This document shows, piece by piece, positions 37,548-49,297 of a DNA stretch of 64,000 nucleotides (the stretch's first letter is position 1; every line of letters begins with the position of its first letter). The notes under the pieces were generated by a model, which saw only the letters and a list, made by a program, of their open reading frames with translations, was not told the origin of the DNA and ran no database searches. Both the position numbers and the translations under genes were made by a program. Origin of the DNA: CAWFLT01 sp963816795 (GTDB lineage Bacteria > Acidobacteriota > Vicinamibacteria > Vicinamibacterales > SCN-69-37); NCBI GenBank assembly GCA_963816795.1, contig CAWFLT010000006.1, positions 696,828-760,827 on the forward strand, in the 5' to 3' direction.

Positions 37548-37594
37548 GGCCTGTCCCCGAACCGGCCAAAACTGTGGAAAACAGGCCCGTCCCC
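37487..37594. repeat. 108-bp near-perfect palindrome
   Basis: The centre lies between 37540 and 37541. The inner 20 bases of each arm (37521-37540 and 37541-37560) are perfectly complementary, as are the outer 23-24 bases (from GGGGACGGGCCTGT to CCACAG and its complement). Only about 11 bases in the middle of each arm (37510-37520 and 37561-37571) carry mismatches and a compensated indel. It covers the 3' end of the transferase gene and ends 10 bases before the phosphoesterase start. Confidence 0.92.
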
Positions 37595-37603
37595 TCGTTG
37601 TTG

Positions 37604-38473
37604 ATGTCGCGCTCTAAACTGCTGGCTGTCAGTGATTTGCACGTCGGACATCGCGCGAATCGGCTCGCGTTGCCGACGCTCGGGCACTATCCCGACGACT
37701 GGCTCATCGTCGCTGGCGACGTCGGCGAGCGGCCGGAGCACCTGCGATTCGCGCTCGAGACGCTCGTGCCCAGATTTCAGCAGGTCGTCTGGACCCCGGG
37801 CAATCACGATCTCTGGTGCCCGCCCGCCGCGGCCGACCGGACGCACGGTCAGGCGCGCTACGACGAACTGGTCGCCATCTGCCGCGAGCACCACGTCCTG
37901 ACTCCCGAAGATCAGTACGTCGCGTGGCCGGGCGAGCCGGACACGGTGATCGTGCCGATGTTCCTGCTCTTCGACTACACCTTCCGTCCGCCAGAGATCC
38001 CTGTCGATCGCGCGGTGGCCTGGGCGCGCGAGTCGGGCGTCGTCTCGGGCGACGAGTCGATGCTCCGACCGGATCCGTGGCCGTCGATCCCCGCCTGGTG
38101 CCACGCACGCGTCGAAGCCACTGAGGCGCGGCTCGCGGCGCTCCCCGACGACGTCCGTACCGTGCTCGTGAATCATTGGCCGCTTCGGTACGATCTGGCC
38201 CGGCCGCCGCGGGTTCCGCGCTTCTCCGTCTGGTGCGGGACCACGCGCACCGAAGACTGGGCGCGTCGCTTCCGCGCACGCGCCGTCGTCTCCGGTCATC
38301 TTCACCTGCGCACGACGATCGTGCGACACGGCGTCCGCTATGAAGAAGTGTCGCTCGGCTATCCGCGCGACTGGCGCCAGGATCGCGGCATCGACTGGTA
38401 CCTGCGCCAGATCCTTCCGGCGGAACCCGGCCGCGCATCTCAATTCGCTCCGCCACGCGATCCATTCGTCTGA
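37604..38473 (+). CDS. Calcineurin-like metallophosphoesterase, PptH-like candidate
   Basis: A 289-residue cytoplasmic enzyme with all five metal-site motifs: SDLHVGH (D-x-H), GDVGE (G-D-x-x), TPGNHDLW (G-N-H-D), VNHWP and SGHLH (G-H-x-H). It lies directly after an Sfp-type transferase. In Mycobacterium tuberculosis the gene next to PptT encodes PptH, a phosphoesterase that removes phosphopantetheine from carrier proteins. Same order, fold and similar length make a PptH-like role a reasonable inference here. No sequence feature by itself proves the substrate. Start ATG 37604 follows the palindrome by 10 bases. Confidence 0.88.
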   Translation: MSRSKLLAVSDLHVGHRANRLALPTLGHYPDDWLIVAGDVGERPEHLRFALETLVPRFQQVVWTPGNHDLWCPPAAADRTHGQARYDELVAICREHHVLTPEDQYVAWPGEPDTVIVPMFLLFDYTFRPPEIPVDRAVAWARESGVVSGDESMLRPDPWPSIPAWCHARVEATEARLAALPDDVRTVLVNHWPLRYDLARPPRVPRFSVWCGTTRTEDWARRFRARAVVSGHLHLRTTIVRHGVRYEEVSLGYPRDWRQDRGIDWYLRQILPAEPGRASQFAPPRDPFV

Positions 38474-38509
38474 TTCGTATGATCCGCAGTTCCAGTATCA
38501 TGGCGGCCG

Positions 38510-39536
38510 ATGCGAAAACTCCGCGTGCTCGTCCTGATGCACCACTACCAGGTGCCGCCCGACGACGTCAGCGGCCATGATCTCGCGACCGCCCAGTGGA
38601 AGACCGAGCACGACGTGCTCAAGACGCTGCGCGAGGATCTCGAGCACGACGTGCACGCGCTCGGGGTGAAGGACGATCTGGCCGTCATCCGTCAGGCGAA
38701 CGACGAGTTCAAACCGCACATCGCGTTCAACCTGCTCGAAGCCTTTCACGAGGTCGGCACATTCGACCAGAACGTCGTGTCGCTACCTCGAACTGCTGCG
38801 GCTGCCCTACACCGGCTGCAACCCGCGCGGGATGTTCCTGGCGCGCGACAAGGCGCTCTCCAAGAAACTTCTGCACTATCACCGCATCCCGATTCCCGAA
38901 TTCACCGTCGTCATTCGTGGCCGGAAGGCTCGGCTGCCCAAGCGATTGAGCTTCCCGGTCATCGTGAAGTCGCTCACGCAGGAATCCTCGATTGGCATCT
39001 CGCAGGCGTCGGTCGTGGACGATGCGGCCAAGCTCGAGGAGCGGGTGCAGTTCATTCACGAGTCCATCAAGACCGACGCGATCGTCGAGCAATTCGTCGA
39101 GGGCCGCGAGCTCTACTGCGGAGTGATCGGCAACCAGCGCCTGCAGGTCCTGCCGGTCTGGGAGATGACGTTTTCCCGCATGCCGGAGGGCCAGCACCGC
39201 ATCGCGACCGAGCGCGTGAAATGGAGCGCGAAGTATCAGGAGAAGATGGGCGTGGCCACGGGCGCGGCGACGACGCTCGATCCCGCAGCGGCAGAGCGCG
39301 TCCAGCACATCACCGGCCGGGCCTACAAGGTGCTCGAGCTGAGCGGCTACGCGCGGATCGACCTGCGGCTCGACGCTGCGGGGCAAATCTACGTCATCGA
39401 GGCCAACCCGAACCCGCAGATCGCCCGGATCGAAGACTTCGCCGAATCCGCGGCGAAAGACGGGCTCGCCTACCCCGCGTTACTCCACCGGATCCTGACG
39501 ACCGGACTTCGCTGGGAGCCCGAGCGGCTGGGCTGA
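38510..39536 (+). CDS. ATP-grasp ligase (D-Ala-D-Ala ligase-like), one frameshift
   Basis: About 341 residues. N-terminal part: LRVLVLMHHYQVPPDDVSGH and KPHIAFNLLEAFHEVGTFDQ. After a frame change near 38785 the ATP-grasp core follows: LRLPYTGCNPRGMFLARDKA, LSFPVIVKSLTQESSIGISQ, DAIVEQFVEGRELYCGVIGN, and the Mg site YARIDLRLDAAGQIYVIEAN with NPNPQI. This family joins a carboxylate to an amine with ATP use. It is not the cell-wall Ddl type by context; similar stand-alone ligases are common in Acidobacteriota and have no assigned product. Start ATG 38510. Confidence 0.85.
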
Positions 39537-39714
39537 AGTGGTTTGCACCCGTACCTTCACGTGAAAACGGCATCGGTCAGCTGAGCAGCCTCTACCCACT
39601 CCCCGGCGGATCCCGCCATCGAATCGCGCACATCGACGCCGGTACAGGCGATCGCCCTCGGCACACCAGTTGCAAGAGCCAGGTCAGATCCATCCGACGC
39701 CGCGGAGGGCGCAC

Positions 39715-40161
39715 ATGGCCAAATCGATGACGCGCAAGGAACTGATCGAGAAACTGAACGAAGATCTGTCCCGCGAGTATCAGGCAATCATCGCCTACGT
39801 CGTCTACTCGCAGGTACTCAAGGGCGCTGAGTACATGAATATCGCCGACGAGCTCGAGCTCCACGCGAAGGAAGAGCTCGCCCACGCGCTCACCATCGCC
39901 AAGCACATCGACTATCTCGGAGGCATGCCGAACGCCACGCCGAAGCCGGTCAAGCTGTCAGACGACGCCAAGACCATGCTTCGGGCCGATCTGCAGAACG
40001 AGATGGACACGATTCGCAACTATCGTCAGCGCCTGAGGCAGTGCGAAGCGATGAGCGAGTACGCGATCGCGGAGGACCTGCGCGAAATCCTCCGGAACGA
40101 GCAGGAGCACCTGATCGATTTGGCGACGGCGTTGGGGGAGGATGTGCCAGAGATCAAATAG
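39715..40161 (+). CDS. Ferritin-like (bacterioferritin-type) protein
   Basis: A 148-residue four-helix protein with strong ribosome site GGAGGG at 39703-39708 before ATG 39715. The di-iron ligand pattern is seen: SREYQAIIAYVVYSQ (Glu in helix A), LHAKEELAHALTIAKHID (E-x-x-H in helix B), then QNEMDTIRNYRQRLRQCEAM and LRNEQEHLIDLATALGED (E-x-x-H in helix D). This fits bacterioferritin or related DPS-like di-iron proteins that store iron or use peroxide. It could also be a di-iron oxidase of the same fold. Single gene. Confidence 0.88.
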   Translation: MAKSMTRKELIEKLNEDLSREYQAIIAYVVYSQVLKGAEYMNIADELELHAKEELAHALTIAKHIDYLGGMPNATPKPVKLSDDAKTMLRADLQNEMDTIRNYRQRLRQCEAMSEYAIAEDLREILRNEQEHLIDLATALGEDVPEIK

Positions 40162-40204
40162 GCATTCAGCACAGATCTTTCACACGGCAGCTGTCCGACC
40201 TAAG

Positions 40205-40240
40205 CCAGCCTTCGTGTTCTTCGTGTGCTTCGTGGTCGAA
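40205..40240. repeat. CTTCGTG heptad repeat
   Basis: CTTCGTG occurs three times within about 26 bases, at about 40209-40234, between two convergent genes. The complement CACGAAG is repeated at 47280-47335. Confidence 0.7.
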
Positions 40241-40244
40241 CGAT

Positions 40245-41063
40245 TTACGTCAGCCACTCTGCGTACAACTCAGGCCGGCGATCTTTGAGCAGCACTCGGC
40301 GTGCGTGGGATCGCTCGGCGTCGGCGAGGTCGATGTCGGCAACGAGCACCGCGTCTTGACTGCGCGGTGCCCGGGCACGCACGGCGCCTTCCGGCCCGCA
40401 GACGAACGACTCGCCGGCAAACGTGAGCGCGCCGTCGGCGCCCACCCGATTACAGAGCGCGATGAAGTAGCCGTTCTGGAAGGCGGCGGTGCACATCTCG
40501 CCTTCGAACAAGCCGGCCGGCCACTCGTCCACCACGCCGGCTTGTGGGACCACAACGAGATCCGCGCCCTGAAGCGCGAGCGCGCGCATGTACTCGGGAA
40601 AGTGGCGGTCGTAGCAGATGGCGACGCCGACGCGGCCGACCGCTGTGTCGAAGACAGGCGCGCCGAGCTCGCTGGGCCGATAGTACTGCCGCTCGTGGAA
40701 ACATGGGTACTCGGTGATGTGCACCATCCGCGTCCGGCCCAGGAGGCGGCCGTCGCGGTCGATGACTGGCGAGCAGTCGTAGGTGGCGTCACCGTCGCTC
40801 TCGAACAGATTCATCACGATCACCACGCCGAGATCGCGGGCGAGCGCGGAGAACATCTCGGTCGTCGGCCCCGGCACGGGCTCGGCAAGCAACCTGACAT
40901 CCGACGTTGCCGGCCGTTCAGGATAGAACGGCGTCAGCGCCAGTTCAGCGAACGCCACCAGTTCGGCGCCATCGGCCGCCGCCCGCCGCGTGGCGGCGAC
41001 GGCGCGCTCGAGGTTGCCCGCCAGGTCGGAGGTCGCGTGCTGCTGAATCAAGGCGAGGCGCAT
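40245..41063 (-). CDS. Nitrilase-superfamily carbon-nitrogen hydrolase with altered lysine motif
   Basis: A 272-residue cytoplasmic amidase-like enzyme. The Glu motif (GAELVAFAELALTPFYPE) and Cys motif (GRVGVAICYDRHFPEYMRAL) are present, as is GADLVVVPQAG. The usual catalytic Lys motif YRKxH reads GRTRMVHITEY, so the lysine position seems to be Met. A nearby Arg may stand in, or this may be a known subgroup with that change. Close relatives of the general type include N-carbamoylputrescine amidase and beta-ureidopropionase. It overlaps the small upstream gene by 16 bases, so the two are coupled. Confidence 0.85.
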   Translation of the reverse strand: MRLALIQQHATSDLAGNLERAVAATRRAAADGAELVAFAELALTPFYPERPATSDVRLLAEPVPGPTTEMFSALARDLGVVIVMNLFESDGDATYDCSPVIDRDGRLLGRTRMVHITEYPCFHERQYYRPSELGAPVFDTAVGRVGVAICYDRHFPEYMRALALQGADLVVVPQAGVVDEWPAGLFEGEMCTAAFQNGYFIALCNRVGADGALTFAGESFVCGPEGAVRARAPRSQDAVLVADIDLADAERSHARRVLLKDRRPELYAEWLT

Positions 41064-41317
41064 ATCTTCTCCCAGGCAGGAAGGGGCAGCGTCAGCGGCC
41101 AGTAGCGTTTGCGCGTCGCAATGACGAGGTCGAGATAGGTCGATTTTTCAATCGCGCCCTGCCGCAGACGATCGCGCATGCGGCGCAACTCATAACGATA
41201 CAGGTCGTTCATCGCGTCGCGGACCAGTGCCGGCGGCGTCGCCGGCGTCGGCGCCAGGCCGAAACCTGCGAGCGCCACCAGGAGTTCGTCGGGATAGGTC
41301 CACGAGGCAGGGGTCAT
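41048..41317 (-). CDS. Small protein coupled to the nitrilase-family gene
   Basis: An 89-residue soluble protein: PDELLVALAGFGLAPTPATP, then VRDAMNDLYRYELRRMRDRL and QGAIEKSTYLDLVIATRKRY, ending with LPAWEKICASP. No family name comes to mind. The 16-base overlap with the following hydrolase gene argues for a shared transcript and possibly a partner role. Start ATG 41317; the divergent M28 gene begins 69 bases away. Confidence 0.65.
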   Translation of the reverse strand: MTPASWTYPDELLVALAGFGLAPTPATPPALVRDAMNDLYRYELRRMRDRLRQGAIEKSTYLDLVIATRKRYWPLTLPLPAWEKICASP

Positions 41318-41386
41318 GTATCATTCCGCACAGCCGCCGCTGGCTGCCGCGGCCATTCTCCGACATTTACCCCAAGGAGTCCCGTC

Positions 41387-43154
41387 ATGTTCCGCAAGAT
41401 GCTCGTCCCGTTGCTCGCCGTCGGCCTCGTCGGCATCGTCACGGCCCAGCAGGAAGTGGTGACGATCGACACCCTCATGAACTCCCGCATTCGCGAGGAG
41501 GGCATGAAGAACTCCCAGATCATGAAGACCATGCACTACCTGACGGACGTGCATGGCCCCCGGCTCACCGGATCGCCCAATCACGAGAACGCGGCGAAGT
41601 GGGCGGTGGCAGGCAGATGGAGCGGTGGGGCATTCACGAACGGCAAGCTCGAGCCGTGGGACTTCTCGAGGGTCGGCAACGAGAAGACAGTGCGCGAGGG
41701 CTGGCTGAACGAAAAGGCGAGCGGCCACATCCTTTCGCCGGTCAAGGACAACCTGGTGTTCGAGGTGCTGGCGTGGACGCCGTCGACCAAGGGGACGGTG
41801 AGCGGTCCGGCCGTGCACATCGTCGCGCCGCAGGGGCCACTCGTCGAGAACGCCGGCGGCGGCGCCGCGCGGCCGCGGCGGAGCAACAGCGTCTCGGCCC
41901 AACCGCCGACGAGATGAAGAGCGTATCTCGGCGACCTTGGCGCCCAAAATGAAAGGGCGCCATCGTGCTGGTCGGCGCGCCACACCTGGGTTCCCTTCCA
42001 GGAGACCCCGCCGGCGAAGCGGCAGACAGAGGAGGCGGCACGCGGGCGGTACAACCCAGCCGACCGCCGGATCCCAATGCGCAGGCCGGCCGCGGCTGGA
42101 CGCGGGGTGGCGGCGGCGCCGGGCGCGGTGGAGCGCGCCGGCGACGCCGCCGCGATCCGTCGCGACTGACGGCGCAGCAGGTCACGACGATGATCAACGA
42201 GTTCGTCCTCACGAGCGGCGCGGTGGTGCGCATCAACGACGCCGCCCGCGAGCACGGACAGATTCGCGCCTTCAACGGCGCCGCCTACGATCTGACGCCG
42301 CAACCTGCCGACCGTCGTCCTGCGCAACGAGGACTACGGCCGCATCACGCGCATCCTGGCCGACGGCACGCCGGTCCGCTCGAGTTCACATTCAGAACCG
42401 GTCCTACCCCGCTGGCAAGACGTCGTACAACGCCATCGCCGAGATTCCGGGCACCGACAAGGCCGACGAAGTCGTCATGCTCGGCGGCCACCTCGACTCG
42501 TGGCACTCCGCCACCGGCGCGACGGACAACGCGATCGGCTGCGCGGTGATGATGGAAGCCGCGCGCATCCTGCAGGCGATCGGCGTCAAGCCGCGGCGGA
42601 CCATTCGCGTCGCGCTCTGGGGCGGCGAGGAGCAGGGCCTGCTGGGATCGAAGGCGTACGTCGAGCAGCACTTCGGCACGGCCGAGAATCCCGAAGCCGG
42701 AGTTCGCCAAGTTCAACGGCTATTTCAACGTGGACGGCGGCACCGGGCCGGATTCGCGGCGGCTCGATCTTCGGACCGCCCGGAGGCGGCGGCAGATCCT
42801 CGGACAGTTCTTCAAGCAGTTCGAGGATCTCGGCGTGTACGGCGCGATCAGCGACGACCAGCCGGGCGACCGGCGGCACCGACAGCACGTCGTTCAACGC
42901 CGCCGGCCTGCCGGGCATCGGCCTGGGCCAGGACACGATCGAGTACGGACAGCCACACGTGGCACACCAACCTCGACACGATCGAGCGCATCGTCGAAGA
43001 GGACGTGAAGAAGTCGGCGGTGGCGATCGCCTCGGCGGTGTATCACGTCGCGATGCGCGAACAGATGCTGCCGCGCTTCGCGCCCGACAAGATGCCGGCG
43101 CCGCCAGCTCCGGCAGGACGAGGGGGTGGCGCGCCTGCGGCAAGTCAAAGGTAA
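41387..43154 (+). CDS. M28-family metallopeptidase, many frameshifts
   Basis: About 585 residues after correction. A signal peptide (MFRKMLVPLLAVGLVGIVTA) precedes HYLTDVHGPRLTGSPNHENA. Then come a protease-associated insert (NEKASGHILSPVKDNLVFEV) and the zinc-site motifs: GGHLDSWHSATGATDNAIGC (His and Asp), ALWGGEEQGLLGSKAYVEQH (Glu pair) and the last region GGTDSTSFNAAGLPGIGLGQ. Exported di-zinc aminopeptidase or carboxypeptidase of the M28 family. Frames change near 41612, 41640, 41880-41950, 42300, 42385, 42700, 42875 and 42950. A Gly/Arg-rich part near 42,100 (GGGGAGRGGARRRR in one frame) and a Gly/Pro-rich tail are unusual. ATG 41387 follows AAGGAG. Confidence 0.85.
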
Positions 43155-43159
43155 CGGTT

Positions 43160-43322
43160 CCGGAGGTTCCGGGGTTCCGACACCCGCGCGCCAGCTCGAG
43201 CGGCGCGCGGCCCGAGGCTTGGGGGTGGCCCACGCCATCAAATAAACCTGGCCAACTTCCTAGGGCGCGGGGCCCCACCCGCTCGGGCCAGCGCCGCCAG
43301 GCGGCGCTGGGTGCCGGCACCC
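43160..43322. repeat. Mixed intergenic repeats: GGTTCCGG units, long hairpin and 14-bp palindrome
   Basis: GGTTCCGGAGGTTCCGGGG starts near 43160. CCAGCGCCGCC-A-GGCGGCGCTGG at 43288-43310 has an 11-bp perfect stem with a one-base centre. GGGTGCCGGCACCC at 43309-43322 is a 14-bp palindrome that recurs at 63409. The block lies between convergent genes. Confidence 0.7.
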
Positions 43323-43337
43323 CGGAACCATGCGTCC

Positions 43338-44141
43338 CTATCCGTCTATTGTTTTCGCCCTTGTCAGCGTCAGTACCACCGCCATCACCATCGTCGCGGC
43401 CTGCGCCACGCCGGCGAGATCGATGTCCCAACTGAACGCCTTCCCGCCAGGGTGCGAGATCGCCCACCAGAAGTTCATCGCCGCGTGCAGGCCGATTGCC
43501 GGCCACAAGCTGTCCCACCGGTAGAACACCCATCCGAAGAGCAACCCGGCCGCGGCAGGAATGCCGGCGAGGGTCGGGAGTCCGCGCAGTTGCGAGGTGA
43601 AGATCTCGTAGGCGTGGTCCGGGTAGCCAGCGGCGAGCGCGGCCAGCGGCGTCCAGAGATCGAAGCGCCAGACGTGGGCGAGACCGAATGCAGCGGCGCT
43701 GATCGTCAAGGCGACCGGCCAGGACCAGCCGACCCGTCGCCAGAGAACCGTGAACAGGAAACCGCGAAACAGGACCTCCTCCGCGAACGGTCCAAGCAGC
43801 ACGGTCCCGACAAGATCATCGAGATCGGGCAGCCACGGTCCCCGCAAGAGGGCCGCCAGCGCCATCGGGAGTGTCGCGATCGCGCCAAACACCCATCCAG
43901 GCGCGACTGGCGCGTGCAGGCCGAGTTGGCGCCAGGCCTCGTGCAGCGACGCCCGCGCCCACACCATCATGACGGCCAGGCTCGGCGGCACCCAGACGAT
44001 GACTTTCAGGAGGCCTTCGAAGAATGCGGAGTTAGCAACCGGCCGAGCGACGGCGCCGAACCAGAACAGACGGACGGCGGCATAGACGGTGAGCAGGGCG
44101 GCTCCGCACAGAAGAAGCCGCCGCCAACGGCTACTGCGCAT
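43338..44141 (-). CDS. CPBP-family intramembrane metalloprotease
   Basis: A 267-residue protein with about eight hydrophobic segments. The CPBP (Abi, Rce1-like) motifs are all seen: EEVLFRGFLF (Glu-Glu...Arg), AFGLAHVWRF (His) and a final LHAAMNFWWAI (His...Asn). Eukaryotic relatives cut prenylated proteins; bacterial ones are linked to bacteriocin immunity and protein maturation. Start ATG 44141 (MRSSRWRRLLLCG) fits the first membrane segment; upstream codons run into repeat DNA. Gene intact. Confidence 0.9.
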   Translation of the reverse strand: MRSSRWRRLLLCGAALLTVYAAVRLFWFGAVARPVANSAFFEGLLKVIVWVPPSLAVMMVWARASLHEAWRQLGLHAPVAPGWVFGAIATLPMALAALLRGPWLPDLDDLVGTVLLGPFAEEVLFRGFLFTVLWRRVGWSWPVALTISAAAFGLAHVWRFDLWTPLAALAAGYPDHAYEIFTSQLRGLPTLAGIPAAAGLLFGWVFYRWDSLWPAIGLHAAMNFWWAISHPGGKAFSWDIDLAGVAQAATMVMAVVLTLTRAKTIDG

Positions 44142-44231
44142 TGGAGATTGGCCAGTGCGATGGCCAGTGATCGATGGCGTGGGCATTGACCCAGTGATCA
44201 ATGCTCATCACCAATGATCACTAGCCCAATG

Positions 44232-44260
44232 CAATCACCAATCTCCAATCACCAATCACC
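44232..44260. repeat. CAATCAC heptamer tandem repeat
   Basis: Four 7-bp units in a row (CAATCAC, CAATCTC, CAATCAC, CAATCAC) at 44232-44259. The 90 bases upstream contain further ATCACCAAT and GCCAGTGATC scraps. Confidence 0.8.
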
Positions 44261-44265
44261 AAAGG

Positions 44266-47242
<2,977 letters not shown>

Positions 47243-47278
47243 TGCTCTCCCCTCCGGAGACGAAAACGATAGCAGAAA

Positions 47279-47335
47279 AGCACGAAGGACACGAAGGCTA
47301 GGAAGCGAAGCACGAAGGTCACGAAGGCGACGAAG
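47279..47335. repeat. CACGAAGG heptad repeat
   Basis: CACGAAGGAC-ACGAAGGC and GCACGAAGGTCACGAAGGCGAC units, at least four CACGAAG-like copies, between the TRAP permease and M14 genes. Complement-related to 40205-40240 and similar to the CACGGAGAAG repeats at 18219 and TTCTCCGTG at 58520-58575. Confidence 0.72.
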
Positions 47336-47388
47336 AAGAAGGCGTCGCGAAGAGACCGATTGGCGATCGACTGGTAGAGCGCGCCGGG

Positions 47389-49254
47389 TCAGGCCCGACG
47401 ACGCAGGCGCGCCACGCCGAGCGCCGATAGCACGAGCGCGACGCCGATCAGGTCGGCCGCAGAACTTGGGTGGAACAGCACGAGTCCGCCGGCGGCGGCG
47501 AGACCACGCGCGACCTGATGGCCGCCGACCAGCCAACCGCCGAGTCCCATCGCGAGCGCCGCGACGCCGGCGGCGGCCGTCGTGCCGCTCACCAGCGCGT
47601 CCATGGCACTCCCCTGGAGTAGCAGGCCCAGCCCGCGCGGATCGAGCGTGAACGCGAACGGCACCAGGAACGCCGGCAGCGCGTACTTCCAGGTCAGCAT
47701 CATCGTGCGGAACGGACGGCCGCCGGTCAGCGCCGCCGCCGCGAAGGGCGCCAGCGCCGTCGGCGGACTGACTTCCGACAACACGGCGTAATAGAAGATG
47801 AACATGTGCGCCGCCACGGGCGCGACGCCGACGGCCGTCAGCGCCGGCACGACCATCACCGCCGAGATGATGTACGACGCCGTCACCGGCACGGCGAGCC
47901 CGAGGATCCAGACCGCCAGCGCGGCAAACACGACCGTCAACGGCAGCGACCCGCCCGCCAGGCCCGACGATGAGTCCGGCGGCCTTCAGGCCCAGGCCGG
48001 TCAGCGTGACGACGCCGACGATGATGCCGGCCACGGCGGTGGTGGCGAGCACCGGCAGCACGTCCAGCCCGCCGGCGACGAGCGCGCCGCCCAGCCTGCG
48101 CGGCCCCAGCCGCTCGTCCGGCCGCCCGAACACGCTCAACGCGACCGCCGCGATCGTGGCCCAGAACACGGCGCGAAACGGCGACAACCCGATCGCCATC
48201 AGGACGGCGACAAGAACAAGCGACAGGAAGTGAAGTACGCTGTCGTGGTTCCGGGGTTCCGGGGTTCCGCGGGTTCCGGGCGGTTCGCTGCGGACTCGTC
48301 GACCGCGAACCCGACGGCACCCGTGGAACCCGACTGCAGTGTCTCCTTCGATCATGAGAAGGATCGACAGGTAGTACAGCAGCGTCGGAATCGTCGCCAT
48401 GACGAGCACCTGCAGGTACGAGATCCGCAGGTACTCGGCGATGAGGAACGCGGCGGCGCCGAGCGTCGGCGGCGAAAGCAGCGCGCCGATGCCGGAGGCG
48501 GCGAGCATCGCGCCGGCGGTGTCCGCGGCGAACCCGACGCGCTTCATGACCGGCCACGCGACCGATCCGAGCGTGACCGTCGTCGCGACGCCGCTGCCCG
48601 GACACCGTGCCCGAGGAGAAAACCGGCGAGCGTCACCGATCGGCCGGTCGCTGCCGCCGGATTGCGTCCCGACGAGAACGACATCGCGAAATCGAGGAAG
48701 AACGTCCCGGCGCCCGACTTCTCGAGCACCGCGCCGTAGAGGCTGAACAGGATGATGTACGTGACCGCGACGTCGAGCGGCACGCCGTAGATGCCCTCGA
48801 GCGTCATGTAGAGATTGCCGACCAGTCGCGGCAGGTCGTAGCCGCGATGCGCGATGCCGCCGAGGCCGATCGATGGCCAGCCACGGTCCGGCAATCGCGT
48901 AGACGAGGAACACCAGCGCCGACGACCGGCAGAATCCAGCCGGTCGTCCGCCGCGCGGCTTCGAGAATGACGACGATCGCGAGCACGCCGCAGAGCACGT
49001 CGCCGCCGGTCGGATTCGCGGTGCGGTACAGAACGGCTCGCCGTTGGCGAGCGGCCAGAGCAACGCCGGAATCGCGCGCGATCGACCCAGAGCGTGTCGA
49101 TCGCCGGTCCCCAGCGGCCGGCCGTCGGCTTCGCCCGGAAGATCGCCCAGACGCCGATGAGCAGCATCAGCGGCCGGTACGTCTGCGGGCTGATGACGAC
49201 CAGCACCCAGACGAGCGAGAGCGCGCTGAGCAGGAAGCAGAAGACGCTGGTCAC
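47389..49254 (-). CDS. TRAP transporter fused permease (small plus large subunit), several frameshifts
   Basis: About 620 residues after correction, an inner-membrane protein of TAXI-type TRAP transporters that takes up an organic acid with sodium or proton symport. Segments seen include FCFLLSALSLVWVLVVISPQ, then YIILFSLYGAVLEKSGAGTF and FLDFAMSFSSGRNPAAATGR. Others are LAASGIGALLSPPTLGAAAF, LLYYLSILLMIEGD, HFLSLVLVAVLMAIGLSPFR and VFAALAVWILGLAVPVTASY. The loop after MIEGD is encoded by a GGTTCCGG-type repeat. Frame changes lie near 49060, 48890, 48600 and 47955. Start GTG 49254 is 43 bases after the TAXI gene stop; the two form an operon. Confidence 0.85.
48246..48345. repeat. GGTTCCGG-type repeat inside the TRAP permease gene
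   Basis: Three to four copies of GGTTCCGGGG or GGTTCCGCG lie at 48247-48282. An inverted-like right part (CGAACCCGACGGCACCCG, GGAACCCG) ends near 48331. The reading frame stays open through it and gives a loop rich in Arg, Pro and Gly (RSEPPGTRGTPEPRN). Confidence 0.7.
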
Positions 49255-49297
49255 GGCGCCGTCTTCACGCGTGGTTGTGGGACGGGGCCTCGCGACC

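Noticed and set aside
48246..48345. GGTTCCGG repeats as a possible CRISPR array
   Set aside because: Units are too short, have no unique spacers and lie in a coding frame; no cas gene is present.
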